This document shows, piece by piece, positions 35,267 to 45,288 of a DNA stretch of 64,000 bases. Source of the stretch: Candidatus Heimdallarchaeota archaeon (GTDB lineage: Archaea; Asgardarchaeota; Heimdallarchaeia; Heimdallarchaeales; Kariarchaeaceae); assembly GCA_026702845.1 (NCBI GenBank), contig JADCLS010000005.1, forward strand, positions 124,001-188,000, read 5' to 3'. The notes beneath the pieces are model-generated. The model ran no database searches. It saw only the letters and a list, made by a program, of their open reading frames with translations, and was not told where the DNA came from. How positions within the stretch are numbered: the first letter of the stretch is position 1; each line of letters opens with the position of its first letter. The position numbers and the translations under genes were made by a program.

Positions 35267-35686
35267 AGGTCATCATAATACTAATGGGGATTCATGTATA
35301 TAAAGATAGATGACAAAAATCTTTGTCTATACACTCTTCAGGCATTTCAGGAATAATTTTCTCATTGAACGTGGTGTCATAGCAGGTGGTTTTGTGTTGC
35401 CACATAGATGAAACAACCCTTGATAAATTCCAAGAATATGTTAGAAACATACTCAACACTACTGGCATCTGAAACACGAATATTAGTGATTATAATGGCA
35501 AAGCACAGCACCAACAGCTGTATCTTAATTGGAATAAATCCACCACAAAAAACACATATCGTCCGATGTGATAGAGATGTGCAGGAGAAACAGTTGTACA
35601 TGATAATGCCTCCTGATAGTATGTAGTGAAACACATTAATTAAGTTAATCTTGATTATTGATGATATATCGAGTTAATCTGAAAGT
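35267..35686. other. Intergenic stretch without a convincing gene
   Basis: About 420 bp between the microprotein frame and the prolyl oligopeptidase. A minus-strand frame at 35377-35634 begins with MYNCFSCTSLSHRTICVFCG, which has two CxxC pairs like a zinc ribbon, and then a hydrophobic stretch; a plus-strand frame covers the same bases. The zinc-ribbon-like start makes a decayed or real small gene possible, but support is weak. Confidence 0.4.
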
Positions 35687-37711
35687 TTAAAAATCTAATG
35701 CTCGTTTCAAGAATGCTATCTCAAAACTCATATCTTCAATAATCTTGGTGATCTGCTTACCAATGGCATTATGACCAGCATCGGTCTGAACACGCATGAC
35801 AAAGGGTCCTCCCTTAGCCTTTTCCTGCAATATCGCAGTATATTTCTTGGAATGTGCAGTATCTACACGATCATCAAAATCTGCAGTATAGACATATGTG
35901 GGAGGATATTCCATATCTTCTCTCACATTATGCAGTGGACTGTACTTGTACATGTTCTCAAATTGATCCTTATCATTGATATCACCATATTCTGGAACCC
36001 AGTAACGTCCGATGGTATATAGATGGAATCTTAACATATCAAGCACACCTACCAAGGTTAATACTGCACCATAGAGCTCTGGACGTTGTAACATGGTAGC
36101 AGCAGTGAGAAGCCCTCCATTGGATCCACCACGAGTGGCCAATCGCTTTGCATTAGTATACTTCTCTCGAATGAGATACTCTGCTGCTGCATGAAAATCA
36201 TCAAAAACATTCTGTTTATTGAACAAGTATCCTGCCTTGTGCCATTTCTCACCGAATTCATCCCCTCCTCGCAAGTTTGCAATAGCATACACTCCACCCA
36301 TATTCATCCAGTGTATAGCGAATTGATTGAGTGCTGGATTAAGTGATATGTTGAAGCCACCATATCCATAAAGTACTGTAGGGTTCTCTCCATTCTTTAC
36401 CAAATCCTTTCTGTGGAGGATATACATGGGAATCATAGTTCCATCTTTGGATGGATACATCACCTGTGTGGCAATAAAATCTTCCTCATTTATCTCGTAA
36501 GCTGGCTTTTCAAATTCTCGCAGGGTGAAATCCTGGCTGTTCAGATGATAGATTGAGGTGGGATAAAAGAAGGAGGAGAAGAATATCGATACTTCTTCAT
36601 GTTCCACACTGCCCAAAGCCATGATAGTACCAAAGGTTGGAAACTCCACCTTGTTCAGCTTATTGCCGGTGAGATCCAAGATCTCCATCTCATTTTTCAC
36701 ATTACGATTGTAAATGATGATGAACCTATCCTTGCTCAATTGGACACTATTAATGGGATCAGTTTCTTTAATAACAACTTTCCAATTTTCGTGTGCAGGA
36801 TTATTCAGATCAATGGAGATGACTTTCCCGTTGAGTGCATGCTCATTGGTAAACACATAGGCAATGTCATTATGAACACCTAGTGGATAAAATGCAAATT
36901 CGTAGGCCTCATGAATAGGTATGAACTCCTCATCACCCAATTTCCTGTAATAGAGAAGATTACGAGGCATCGTATCTTTACTATGAGTGATGAACATCCA
37001 TTTATTGGTATGATCAAGGCTTGTGTAGGTCAGCATCTTCTCATCGGTTGGATGTTCATATACCAGATCATCCTTGACCTGATCCTCCCCTAATCGATGG
37101 AACCATAGTTTGGCAGAACCCTCTTCTTCTCTGGCAATGTATGCAGAGTAGTAAAAACCTGAATCATCCTTCAGCCACTGAATTCCAGCAGCATTGCGAA
37201 TATTCTGCAGATTATCCTCCTCAAATTCCAAGGTTTCTAGGTTTAATAATCTTACTTCTCTCCAGTCAGAGCCAGATTGGGATAATTCAAGGGCAACATA
37301 CTTACCCGTCTTGGAGAAAAATTTGTTAACAACAGCAAGGGTAGCATTCTCGCTCAATGTATTAGGATCAAGAATCAGCTCCTCCTCTCCATCTATTCCT
37401 TTCCGTCTGTACTCCTTGGATTGCTTCTCCAATCCAGTATTCTTTGAATAGTAGTAGTAATCACCACTCTTTTTTGGGAGACCATAGCGAGTGTAATCGA
37501 AGAGACCCTCTAGATCTTTCACAGTCTCTTTCTGAAAATCCTGATCGATATACTCAGTAAATATCTGATTCTGTTTTGCAATCCATTCCACCAGTTCTGG
37601 ATCTCGATGATCCTCCATCCATCTGTAAGGATCAGCAACTTGTACTCCATGAAATTCATCTACAACACTTCCCTTTCTGACTTTAGGGTAGTCAATGTTT
37701 GGTTTATCCAT
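35687..37711 (-). CDS. Prolyl oligopeptidase (S9A)
   Basis: About 674 residues from the ATG at 37711 (MDKPNIDYPKVRKGSVV), the usual N-terminus; the ATG at 37735 adds eight residues. An N-terminal seven-bladed propeller gates the active site (DPYRWMEDHRDPELVEW start). The catalytic triad is Ser in GGSNGGLLTAATM, Asp in YTADFDDRVDTAHS and His in TDAGHNAIG. The RGGDEFGEKWHKAG stretch is characteristic. It should cleave after proline in short cytosolic peptides. Length matches the family. It works well with the M24 enzyme and the amidohydrolase in proline-peptide turnover. Confidence 0.96.
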   Translation of the reverse strand: MDKPNIDYPKVRKGSVVDEFHGVQVADPYRWMEDHRDPELVEWIAKQNQIFTEYIDQDFQKETVKDLEGLFDYTRYGLPKKSGDYYYYSKNTGLEKQSKEYRRKGIDGEEELILDPNTLSENATLAVVNKFFSKTGKYVALELSQSGSDWREVRLLNLETLEFEEDNLQNIRNAAGIQWLKDDSGFYYSAYIAREEEGSAKLWFHRLGEDQVKDDLVYEHPTDEKMLTYTSLDHTNKWMFITHSKDTMPRNLLYYRKLGDEEFIPIHEAYEFAFYPLGVHNDIAYVFTNEHALNGKVISIDLNNPAHENWKVVIKETDPINSVQLSKDRFIIIYNRNVKNEMEILDLTGNKLNKVEFPTFGTIMALGSVEHEEVSIFFSSFFYPTSIYHLNSQDFTLREFEKPAYEINEEDFIATQVMYPSKDGTMIPMYILHRKDLVKNGENPTVLYGYGGFNISLNPALNQFAIHWMNMGGVYAIANLRGGDEFGEKWHKAGYLFNKQNVFDDFHAAAEYLIREKYTNAKRLATRGGSNGGLLTAATMLQRPELYGAVLTLVGVLDMLRFHLYTIGRYWVPEYGDINDKDQFENMYKYSPLHNVREDMEYPPTYVYTADFDDRVDTAHSKKYTAILQEKAKGGPFVMRVQTDAGHNAIGKQITKIIEDMSFEIAFLKRALDF

Positions 37712-37881
37712 AATTCTTATCGTTGAGATGAACATATAAATGATCGTTCAGAAGCTAATTTTAATTGCTAGATTTGTTAGTTAATAAGTAGAGATGTGAT
37801 AAACATGGAACTCAGTTCAAAAAGAAAGATCCCACACTAAACTTGGCAAGATATTCATATACTCTGTACAAGATTATTTGA

Positions 37882-38505
37882 CTAACGTTTTTGTTTGCGA
37901 TAAAAATAGATACCCAAGGCCAGAGGAAGACTGATGATACCCAATATAGTTCCAAAAATCAAGATAAGAATCCCTCCAATGGAATTGAAATTCCCAAATG
38001 AGAATAGTACCCAGAGAAATATCCCAAGAACCACACTGTAAAATACAGCCAGATACATCCATTTCACAAATACCACAGTATTTTCCCTGTTAGTGAGAAA
38101 AACTAGGAATCCAAGAATATAGAGTATACAGCCAAGGATAAAGAATGTGATCCCTTCTACATCACTGAACATCACCCTCAGGTAGGAAAACACAGCCACA
38201 CTGAGCGCAAATAATGGCATGACTAACAGACTTTTCAAGTGACCCCTCCCTGTCAACACATAATACATACCATTCTTGTATTGATACCGAGAATGAGATG
38301 GCCTTTGATAAGACGTGGTGTATTCTGGCCAGATGGGAAGAATAGCAAGAATGAAGGTAACCACACCAAAGATCAGAAAGTATAATGCGATTTGCGAGAA
38401 TACACGCTCCATGGTTCGTCGCGTCATATCAATTAACATGAACGCACTGTAGAAAAAACTGGCCAGAGCGAAAATCTGGAAGACATCCCGGATTCCATAT
38501 CTCAT
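37882..38505 (-). CDS. Polytopic membrane protein, unknown function
   Basis: 207 residues with six to seven membrane helices covering most of the chain. Loops are short; the longest (about 60-90) reads PEYTTSYQRPSHSRYQYKNG and is basic and aromatic. No known motif. It precedes a class V aminotransferase by about 95 bp in the minus-strand order, which does not suggest a shared role. Confidence 0.72.
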   Translation of the reverse strand: MRYGIRDVFQIFALASFFYSAFMLIDMTRRTMERVFSQIALYFLIFGVVTFILAILPIWPEYTTSYQRPSHSRYQYKNGMYYVLTGRGHLKSLLVMPLFALSVAVFSYLRVMFSDVEGITFFILGCILYILGFLVFLTNRENTVVFVKWMYLAVFYSVVLGIFLWVLFSFGNFNSIGGILILIFGTILGIISLPLALGIYFYRKQKR

Positions 38506-38600
38506 AATAATGCAGTTTCATTTACTATAGAAGGTATATGTATCGTATGTACCTTAAATGGACAATTGCAAAGAAGTGCTTTACTAAATCATTTTGAGTG

Positions 38601-39734
38601 TCAATGATGAAATGATCTCAATCCTTCAATCAACCGATCAATATCCTCTTTGGTATTATAAGCATGGGGACTAACTCGAATGCCACCTGTTCTGCTGGAT
38701 ACAGTAATATTCTGCTCAGCCAGATGAGCCACTAACTCTGGTGCATGATGGTCTGATTGAACAATAAGTATACCACTTCTCTCATCAGCCTGAAGAGAAT
38801 TTACTACCCTATACGACTTCAATGCAGATAGTTCATCAATGAAATAATCTAGCAGTTGGATGATGTTTGTATAACTTTTACTCACGTTCCATCTGAGAAT
38901 ATGTTCCAGACTGACATCAAATGCATTGTAGGTGGGATCAATCATGGATAATTGGAATTTTCGGGCATCGTCAAAAGGAGCAAAGGGTATATGATACAGG
39001 GTGGTGTACTCTTTACTGGAGAACCAACCCACGAGAATACTATCCAGCTCCTCCAGTAGCTCAGGCCGGATATAAAACAATCCTGTACCTTGTGGTGCGA
39101 GCAACCATTTATATCCAGCTGCAGAGACGAAATCCACATCATTCTGTCTGATATCAAATGGTACTGCACCTAGCTGCTGAATCGCATCAACAGATACGAG
39201 TGCACCGTGATCATGGGCAATCTCACTGATAGAAGCCAAATCTGATCTGAATCCACTGAATTGTACTGAACTCAGGGAGCATAACAGGGTTTGATCATCA
39301 ACCAACTTCTCCCAGGAGCTCACATCAATGCGATGTTGTTCTGTTGGTACATAGCGTATCTCTAGTCCATATCGATGAGCCAGTTGCTGCCATACATAGC
39401 TATTGGTGACAAATTCTGCATCTGGCATGACTATATTCATACCCTTTTTTATTCTTGGATACAGGCTATCTGCAGCAATATGCAGTGCAGATGCAGTATT
39501 TTTGGTGATGGTCACTCCTTCTTTTTTTCCCCCAACAAGTGTGGATACTTTATGCCTTAAATCATTCCATAAGGTATCAATTGCAGCATAGTCTATCTTT
39601 TTCTCTCCAACTCGTGCCTGTTCCTCATTTTTTGTATGTAGCATATTCAAGCTTTTAGTAGGTAGAGGACCAATTGATGCATTATTCAGATACACCAGAC
39701 CCTCTTCAAGAGACATATCATCCTTGCTCATCAA
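38601..39734 (-). CDS. Class V aminotransferase-like PLP enzyme (cysteine desulfurase/isopenicillin-N-epimerase type)
   Basis: 377 residues, fold type I. It begins LVYLNNASIGPLPTKSLN, typical of the family. The PLP site shows TITKNTASALHIAAD near residue 75, VDAIQQLGAVPFDI with the Asp that contacts the pyridine, and the Schiff-base Lys in SAAGYKWLLAPQGTGL. The C-terminal ends RSGILIVQSDHHAPELV and ISSRTGGIRVSPHAYN-type strings. Whether it is a desulfurase or an epimerase/aminotransferase cannot be told. No iron-sulfur scaffold gene is next to it. Confidence 0.9.
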   Translation of the reverse strand: MMSKDDMSLEEGLVYLNNASIGPLPTKSLNMLHTKNEEQARVGEKKIDYAAIDTLWNDLRHKVSTLVGGKKEGVTITKNTASALHIAADSLYPRIKKGMNIVMPDAEFVTNSYVWQQLAHRYGLEIRYVPTEQHRIDVSSWEKLVDDQTLLCSLSSVQFSGFRSDLASISEIAHDHGALVSVDAIQQLGAVPFDIRQNDVDFVSAAGYKWLLAPQGTGLFYIRPELLEELDSILVGWFSSKEYTTLYHIPFAPFDDARKFQLSMIDPTYNAFDVSLEHILRWNVSKSYTNIIQLLDYFIDELSALKSYRVVNSLQADERSGILIVQSDHHAPELVAHLAEQNITVSSRTGGIRVSPHAYNTKEDIDRLIEGLRSFHH

Positions 39735-39980
39735 TCAAAAGATAATTGCCATGTATAGAAAGAATATGCAGAAAAGCTATCATATTGAGTAATCTGAAAC
39801 AAGAAGAGGATGATAAAATCAATGCTCAAATGACTTGCGAAAATACTGTGATGAATTAACCATATAGCATTAGACATAGGATAGATCAAACTATAATAAA
39901 TATTTGCGTTACGAGAGATTTTGTATAGTTAAACGATTATTACCATGTTTTTGTATCCTAGAGAAACACAGCTCAATAAA

Positions 39981-39988
39981 TTTAATAA
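39981..39988 (+). promoter_or_regulatory. TATA box of the 40013 gene
   Basis: TTTAATAA is centred about 28 nt before the ATG at 40013, supporting a leaderless start there. Confidence 0.45.
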
Positions 39989-40012
39989 CTTGAAATTAGC
40001 TAGAGATGTACG

Positions 40013-40999
40013 ATGTCTGCTAAGAAAACCGAGAATAATATCCGAGAAGACAATAATCAATCTAGAGATGCACAGGAAAAAAGGATTGATAAGCAAAATT
40101 CTCAGAACGATAAGATACAGGGATTGAAAGCCAATGAGGCCGATGCAGGTCTATCCAAAAACATTGAGAACTTGAAACAAAATGAAGAAAAGAAGATCAC
40201 CAGTAAAAAACCATTGATTGAAGAAGATATGCATGTGTCTAAATCAAAGAAAGCAGAGCTAAATGATAAAGAGCTAGATGAAGATGATGAAGAAGATGAA
40301 GACGAGGAAGAAAAATGGAGAGAAGAACAAAAACGAGAATACAAGAAACAAAAAGAACTTGAAAAGCAAAGGAAAAAGGAAGAGGCAGATTATAAAAAGG
40401 ATATATTAAATGCCAAACGTGAACCTTACAAAGTACCAATATTCATCAGGCTCATCAATATTTTGCTCGGATCTCTCATCATAGGGATGATATATTATTC
40501 TCAATCAAATCAAGAATTAACCTCACTAATTATTACATTTATTTTTACAGGAATTCTTATTGTTTTTGGTTTTATCAGATTGGTGAATACATTTTTTGAA
40601 AAAGTGGCCAGTGGATGGCATAGGCTGTTCAACTTTTTCGTTGGATCAATATTGATCATAACTGGAATTACGATCTATTTCATCCCCAATCTCGGAGTTC
40701 AAATGACATTACTAATTTTATCTTTTGCCATAATTTTACAGGGAATAGCTCGAGTATTATCAGGAATATTCAAGGGATACCTGCCAATGTGGTATCGTTT
40801 CAGTACTATGTTAATTGGGGTATCTTCAGTCATTATACCCTCTTTTGTATTCTATTCGATATATCTTGAGGAATATGAGGAACTCAATACCTTATTACTC
40901 ATAGCGTTGATCTTAGGATTAAATGCAATTGGACGTATTCTAAAGGGATTAGTTGGCCTGGAAGAGAGAAAGAAGAAAATAAAGTACATGGAACAGTAA
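40013..40999 (+). CDS. Membrane protein with long highly charged N-terminal segment (DUF308/HdeD-like)
   Basis: 328 residues. Residues 1-140 are very hydrophilic: an Asn/Gln/Lys/Glu tract, then an acid run (DDEEDEDEEE) and a Lys/Glu/Arg helix (KREYKKQKELEKQRKKEEAD), which could form a single long charged helix. Then six membrane helices follow in three pairs, as in the short-repeat HdeD/DUF308 group (GILIVFGFIRLVNTFF, GSILIITGITIYFIP, ILQGIARVLSGIF). The charged arm may hold a cytosolic or nucleic-acid partner (inference). A TATA box lies at 39981. Confidence 0.8.
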   Translation: MSAKKTENNIREDNNQSRDAQEKRIDKQNSQNDKIQGLKANEADAGLSKNIENLKQNEEKKITSKKPLIEEDMHVSKSKKAELNDKELDEDDEEDEDEEEKWREEQKREYKKQKELEKQRKKEEADYKKDILNAKREPYKVPIFIRLINILLGSLIIGMIYYSQSNQELTSLIITFIFTGILIVFGFIRLVNTFFEKVASGWHRLFNFFVGSILIITGITIYFIPNLGVQMTLLILSFAIILQGIARVLSGIFKGYLPMWYRFSTMLIGVSSVIIPSFVFYSIYLEEYEELNTLLLIALILGLNAIGRILKGLVGLEERKKKIKYMEQ

Positions 41000-41012
41000 A
41001 CCTAACAATCAA

Positions 41013-42293
41013 TTATAGCAAGCAGATCTCATAATAGTATCCTAATCCTCCAAAATATGTGTTCCATAGCATTTGATCTTGATCAAACACCATGATGAAA
41101 TGATCCTGCTCACCTAGTATATGATCCTGAAAACTAGCATTGGTGATTAAATCTGGATCTGTTGTCTGACCGAGAATGATCATGAGATCTCCGGATAGAT
41201 AGAAGTTATTGAGCTCTGAAGCCTTATCAAATAGCAAATCTATTGTGTTATTTTGATAATCCACCTTGTACAAGCTTTGCTTCAATCCCAGATAGAGTGT
41301 ATCATCAAATACTTCCAATAGATGTGTGCCATAACTAACCTCCATCCGCATCTCCCAGTCATCATTGATGGCTGAGATGAACCTGTACTTCTGTTGTTCA
41401 TAAATATATTTTCCCATCACGATGAGAGATTGATTAAGTAAAACCATATCATCAAAAGAAGTACCAATGTGTTCACTCTCCCAGTTCAGCTCGAAGCTGA
41501 CCTTATCAAAACTGGCAAAATACAGATGCCGTGGCTGGAAGGTGGCATTGATTGGATCTGATAGATGTAGTATCAATTCTGTCTGCAGGATCTTTATATC
41601 ATCTACCAAACCATTAATGAGGACATAATCATCTATTTCTCCATCCTTGGTTATGGATAGAATAAAACCAGGCAGATCATAGTCAGAGGAGCCAATAGTA
41701 TGCGTAATTGGTATTTGGAGTGGATTATGATGAAACCCCACGATGAAAATGGTATTATTAAGATCAAGATCCATACCCTGAAACCAGATGTAATTGTCAC
41801 CTTGTTCTACAAAGCGTACCCAGATGATGTCTCCATTACTATCCATCTTTAGTATGAAGTTACTGGTCCCATTGAGATCGTATCCAAGAAATTTGGGTGA
41901 ATTGGTCTCTCCAATGAGTATGAGATTTTCCTCAGAATCCATGATGGAATGGGATATATAATCGGTTCCATTACCTCCAAAGCTATGGGAGAAGATCAAA
42001 GAACCGGTGGGATTGAATTTGACCAGCAACAGGTTATTGGAGCTATCAGCCACTTCTATACCCGAATACCTGGTCTTGTAAACCTGATTACTAAAATCAT
42101 GACCCACCAGGTAGGTATTATTCTTAGAATCCTGATGGAGGTGATCAATATCTAGAGAATCATCATAATTCTCGAAGCATCCCCCTCCTATACCAATTCC
42201 AAGTAAATTTCCCAAAGGATGGAAAGTACTTTCAATGATCGCAATCAGAATGATCAGCACTATGATGATTGCAAGAATATGTCGTTTTCTCAC
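41013..42293 (-). CDS. Extracellular beta-propeller-like protein with N-terminal membrane anchor
   Basis: 426 residues. An N-terminal hydrophobic helix (HILAIIIVLIILIAIIES) acts as signal anchor. The ectodomain has recurring SBBP-like units of the type LLLVKFNPTGSLIFSHSFGG and FILKMDSNGDIIWVRF, which form beta-propeller blades. Several N-x-S/T sequons occur. It is an outward-facing protein of unknown ligand. Similar propeller-like secreted proteins lie at 53448-57123. Confidence 0.8.
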   Translation of the reverse strand: MRKRHILAIIIVLIILIAIIESTFHPLGNLLGIGIGGGCFENYDDSLDIDHLHQDSKNNTYLVGHDFSNQVYKTRYSGIEVADSSNNLLLVKFNPTGSLIFSHSFGGNGTDYISHSIMDSEENLILIGETNSPKFLGYDLNGTSNFILKMDSNGDIIWVRFVEQGDNYIWFQGMDLDLNNTIFIVGFHHNPLQIPITHTIGSSDYDLPGFILSITKDGEIDDYVLINGLVDDIKILQTELILHLSDPINATFQPRHLYFASFDKVSFELNWESEHIGTSFDDMVLLNQSLIVMGKYIYEQQKYRFISAINDDWEMRMEVSYGTHLLEVFDDTLYLGLKQSLYKVDYQNNTIDLLFDKASELNNFYLSGDLMIILGQTTDPDLITNASFQDHILGEQDHFIMVFDQDQMLWNTYFGGLGYYYEICLL

Positions 42294-42457
42294 AGGTAAT
42301 ATCCTGTCTTGAACAGTAATAAGGGTAGCCTAACTGATTTTACATATTTTATGATTTGGAGATCATCATGTTCCTATTAATTGAGAACGAAAATTAATAT
42401 TCTCGAATTATGGGATAAGAGACTATAATATTGCCTTATAGATATTATAAAGTTTCT

Positions 42458-44053
42458 CTATATTTTTCTTCTTTGAAGAACAACAACTCCACAAATGAGG
42501 AAGGATAAGATGGGAAGCTGGAAGCTCATTCCATCCAAAGTGCTATTGGAAGGCTCTGAATCTGTATTACTGGTTGGTGTACTTGAAGTACTAGTGGGCG
42601 ATGTGGGCGATGTGGGCGATGTGGTAGGAGACTCAATTACTTCTAACTGAAATTGGAAATAAAAATGCATACCATTTGTAAAATCATAGAAAATATGTAA
42701 TGTATACATGCCCAGATCCTCAAGTTGGATATGATCATCATAAACTATCTCGTCTCCATCATTAAATGAATACCTTATCTCAGAGACAGTAAAACCTGAT
42801 GCGATAGGTAATGTGATATTCTCATCGAGCTCATATGTTGCATCCAGATTGATATCTAAATCAGGTATATTAAATACTGAACCAGTGATTTGGTTATTGA
42901 TGAAATAGATATCAAGTTCAGTGGTTCTCACTCCTGAATACTGAATTGCTGTACTCCCAATAATGGTATTTTCCTTCAGAGTTAGATTGCTGCCCTCATT
43001 CTGTGAGATGGCCATCCCATTATTTGTCTTGCCATTAAATGTGTTGTCCATGAAAACCGAATAGCTACAATCCCAAATAGATGCACTCATCCCTAGATCC
43101 CAATTAGCTAGGCTTCCTGATGGCAGAGCGAAGATGTTGTTCCTTACTACTGCATCTTTAAGATCACGGAATCTAATATCTCCTTGTAAGTTATTATCAA
43201 ACATTTGTAGACGTAAACCCTTATTATCATCACCAGAGATATAAAAATTCATATCACCAGAGTTTCCAGAAATGATGGCATCATTAACTCCCTTTATCGA
43301 AACTGGATTGAAGAAAGTAGAGGAAATACTTGAAACCGTATTATTGATGAGCCTGAAATTCATACCAGGAGCAGTGAAATGTGAATCCATGGTGATAAGC
43401 GTACCTGAATTCTTCTCGAAGTAATTATTTTGAATAAGATAATTCTTTACATAATAGAAATCAAAAATTGATCCACTGGATGTACGTACCATATTATTAG
43501 TGAATGTAAAATTCTCACCCGTGATATCAAAAAAGTACTGATGCTCGGTATACTCTACATACTTCTCAAAGGAACAATTTGTTATGGTTAGATTGTTCAT
43601 AGTTGAATAAAAACTAGATGAGAAACCGAATGTGACATTGTCGAATAGTAATCCATCACTAGACCCTATGCTGATGTATTTGTATAGATCTGAGGAATTA
43701 TCATGCCGTAGAATTGAAGAGCTGATGCTATGACCACCAGTCCAGATATTAATTCCTCCCTGAACTGTGACATTCATCTTATCCCAGATGACTGGGTCTG
43801 TGGAGTTGATATACAGGTTACCATTCACGATATGGGTTTCACCTGAATAATCACCAGGAGCTACAACCCAATCTTCATGAACCATAATATCCAAATCTAT
43901 TTGAATGGTAGACTGAGGTTCATTTGATGCCTGCATATTTGTACTAGTCGTGCTGAACAGAGTTGCTGTGATAAGTAAAAATAGAAAAATACTGCGAGAA
44001 ATAATAATCCTCCTCTTATTCAACGGGAAAAATTCAATAATATAAACATTCAC
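42458..44053 (-). CDS. Secreted right-handed beta-helix protein (NosD/pectate-lyase-like) with Thr/Ser/Pro stalk
   Basis: 531 residues. A signal or anchor helix at about 20-40 (SIFLFLLITATLFSTTSTNM) is followed by many Asn-rich repeats typical of parallel beta-helices (LITMDSHFTAPGMNFRLINN, NDAIISGNSGDMNFYISGDD). Residues near 480-510 are a SPTSPTSPTS-type linker that is encoded by an exact 9-bp tandem repeat (42594-42620), and a C-terminal helix (LPILSFLICGVVVLQRRKI) anchors it. It may bind or cleave polysaccharide at the cell surface. Confidence 0.85.
   Translation of the reverse strand: MNVYIIEFFPLNKRRIIISRSIFLFLLITATLFSTTSTNMQASNEPQSTIQIDLDIMVHEDWVVAPGDYSGETHIVNGNLYINSTDPVIWDKMNVTVQGGINIWTGGHSISSSILRHDNSSDLYKYISIGSSDGLLFDNVTFGFSSSFYSTMNNLTITNCSFEKYVEYTEHQYFFDITGENFTFTNNMVRTSSGSIFDFYYVKNYLIQNNYFEKNSGTLITMDSHFTAPGMNFRLINNTVSSISSTFFNPVSIKGVNDAIISGNSGDMNFYISGDDNKGLRLQMFDNNLQGDIRFRDLKDAVVRNNIFALPSGSLANWDLGMSASIWDCSYSVFMDNTFNGKTNNGMAISQNEGSNLTLKENTIIGSTAIQYSGVRTTELDIYFINNQITGSVFNIPDLDINLDATYELDENITLPIASGFTVSEIRYSFNDGDEIVYDDHIQLEDLGMYTLHIFYDFTNGMHFYFQFQLEVIESPTTSPTSPTSPTSTSSTPTSNTDSEPSNSTLDGMSFQLPILSFLICGVVVLQRRKI
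42594..42620 (-). repeat. Three perfect 9-bp tandem repeats inside the beta-helix gene
   Basis: GTGGGCGAT is repeated exactly three times on the plus strand and encodes the Ser-Pro-Thr triplets of the stalk. Such units are prone to slippage and may vary in stalk length. Confidence 0.8.
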
Positions 44054-44358
44054 AGGATTCGTAGCTGAATTGGAAAAGAATTGATTGTTTTCATGCTTAA
44101 TTTGGATACTCTGAAGTTGTATGATCAGTTGTATTAGGTTTTATAACATTCACCCACCTGATTTTGGGTAATTTTTGGATAATATCTAGTACTGAACATC
44201 AGTTCGTATGCTTTAAGATAGTTCTGGTCACCTTAGCGGTGCGTGTTCATCAACTGACACAGATGGGAGTTCTGCTTTCTCAATCAACAAGAATCGCTTG
44301 AAGGGAGATATTTGTCATTCAACAATTTACTAATTATTTTTTTATGGATTATAATGGT
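44054..44358. other. Intergenic stretch before the RHH/protease module
   Basis: About 305 bp with no open frame worth naming and no RNA gene that I can fold with confidence. It ends at the paired inverted repeats at 44359. Confidence 0.5.
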
Positions 44359-44392
44359 GATATATTTTTATATCAAGATATACTAGTATATC
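44359..44392 (+). promoter_or_regulatory. Two tandem 16-bp inverted repeats (candidate operator) before the RHH gene
   Basis: GATATATTTTTATATC (44359-44374) and GATATACTAGTATATC (44377-44392) both have the form GATATA-N4-TATATC and are 18 bp apart centre to centre. The second is a perfect palindrome. They cover the TATA-like TTTTTATA (about 26 nt before the ATG at 44395) and end 2 nt before that ATG. Tandem dyads over the promoter are what ribbon-helix-helix repressors bind. Confidence 0.7.
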
Positions 44393-44394
44393 AT

Positions 44395-44775
44395 ATGTCT
44401 GTTCTGATTAGGGACATAGATAAAGAACTCTACAAACAATTCAAAGCCAAGGCAGTAATGCAGGGAATCAAAGTTGGAACAGCTCTTACCTTGGCCATGG
44501 AGAAATGGTTAAAAGAGGACGAGGATCTACCTAACCTGATGAGAGCAAAAAATAAGGATACTTTGAAGTCAATTCGAAATAGGATGATGACGGAGCATGC
44601 TGGCAAATGGCTACTCATATCAGATGGTGATCTAATGGGGATATATGAGACAAAACAGCAAGTCCTGGAAGCCATCAAGGAAAAACATCTAGTCACTAAA
44701 AACAATTTAATCTCGCATCTCCAGGATAATCCAGAGAGAACGGTGAGATTAGGCATCAGGAGAAGACAATATTGA
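44395..44775 (+). CDS. Ribbon-helix-helix/DUF5678-like protein, first gene of an RHH-retropepsin module
   Basis: 126 residues from ATG 44395 (MSVLIRDIDKELYKQF). Residues 1-45 have the ribbon-helix-helix layout: a short beta-strand, then two helices (KELYKQFKAKAVMQGIKVGT and TALTLAMEKWL). Residues 68-97 (HAGKWLLISDGDLMGIYETK) match the GKW-containing DUF5678. The last part has VRLGIRRR. The sibling at 62802-63149 shares the layout and the VRLG-x-R C-terminus. Its stop overlaps the start of the retropepsin gene (TTGA), showing coupling. Likely DNA-binding and autoregulatory through the repeats upstream. Confidence 0.75.
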   Translation: MSVLIRDIDKELYKQFKAKAVMQGIKVGTALTLAMEKWLKEDEDLPNLMRAKNKDTLKSIRNRMMTEHAGKWLLISDGDLMGIYETKQQVLEAIKEKHLVTKNNLISHLQDNPERTVRLGIRRRQY

Positions 44776-45176
44776 GGTTTCCCTATAGGTATCCAACAAA
44801 TTCTTCTGTACTAGCACCAATTATCACTATAAATGTGCTAGATCCATTACACATGAAAACAACGGAGATCAGAGCTCTTGTTGATACTGGATACGATGGA
44901 CACCTACTATTACCTTATTCCAATTTTACTTCACTTCAGCTTGAGGCATTTCAGATTGATGAGACAATACATGTAGTTGGTGAATCTGTGACTGGTGAGT
45001 TATTCGAAATGATCAGCGCATTTGGAAATGTTAACATAAAAGGAGATACTCAAGAAGTTGAGAGTACAATTGATACATATGTGGGGAATACTGAATGCTT
45101 GATTGGGAGATCGTTTCTATCTCATTTCAAAGTGATATTAGAAGATGAGCAAGTAGAATTTAAGAGATTAAAATGA
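44772..45176 (+). CDS. Retropepsin-like clan AA aspartic protease, second gene of the module
   Basis: 134 residues from TTG 44772, overlapping the RHH stop by 4 nt. The catalytic motif is Asp-Thr-Gly in RALVDTGYDGHLLLP, and IGRSFLSHFKVI marks the second half of the monomer fold. GESVTGELFEM matches GESITGETFKL in the paralogue at 63125-63526. It resembles single-domain proteases of archaea and cyanobacteria that dimerise like retroviral protease. It has no signal peptide, so it is cytosolic. Its target may be its own RHH partner (inference). I see no reason to doubt it is intact. Confidence 0.82.
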   Translation: MRFPYRYPTNSSVLAPIITINVLDPLHMKTTEIRALVDTGYDGHLLLPYSNFTSLQLEAFQIDETIHVVGESVTGELFEMISAFGNVNIKGDTQEVESTIDTYVGNTECLIGRSFLSHFKVILEDEQVEFKRLK

Positions 45177-45288
45177 GGGGTACATCAACTGATAATGAAT
45201 TTCAGGATCCTTTACATTAGATGTAGCGAAACTCATAATCTATTTTTCAACCAAATATTTTGTTTTGCCTACATCAATTATTCGTATT

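Noticed and set aside
35408..35626. 72-codon plus-strand frame
   Set aside because: No domain or membrane pattern; the opposite strand has a slightly better zinc-ribbon-like start, and neither is strong.
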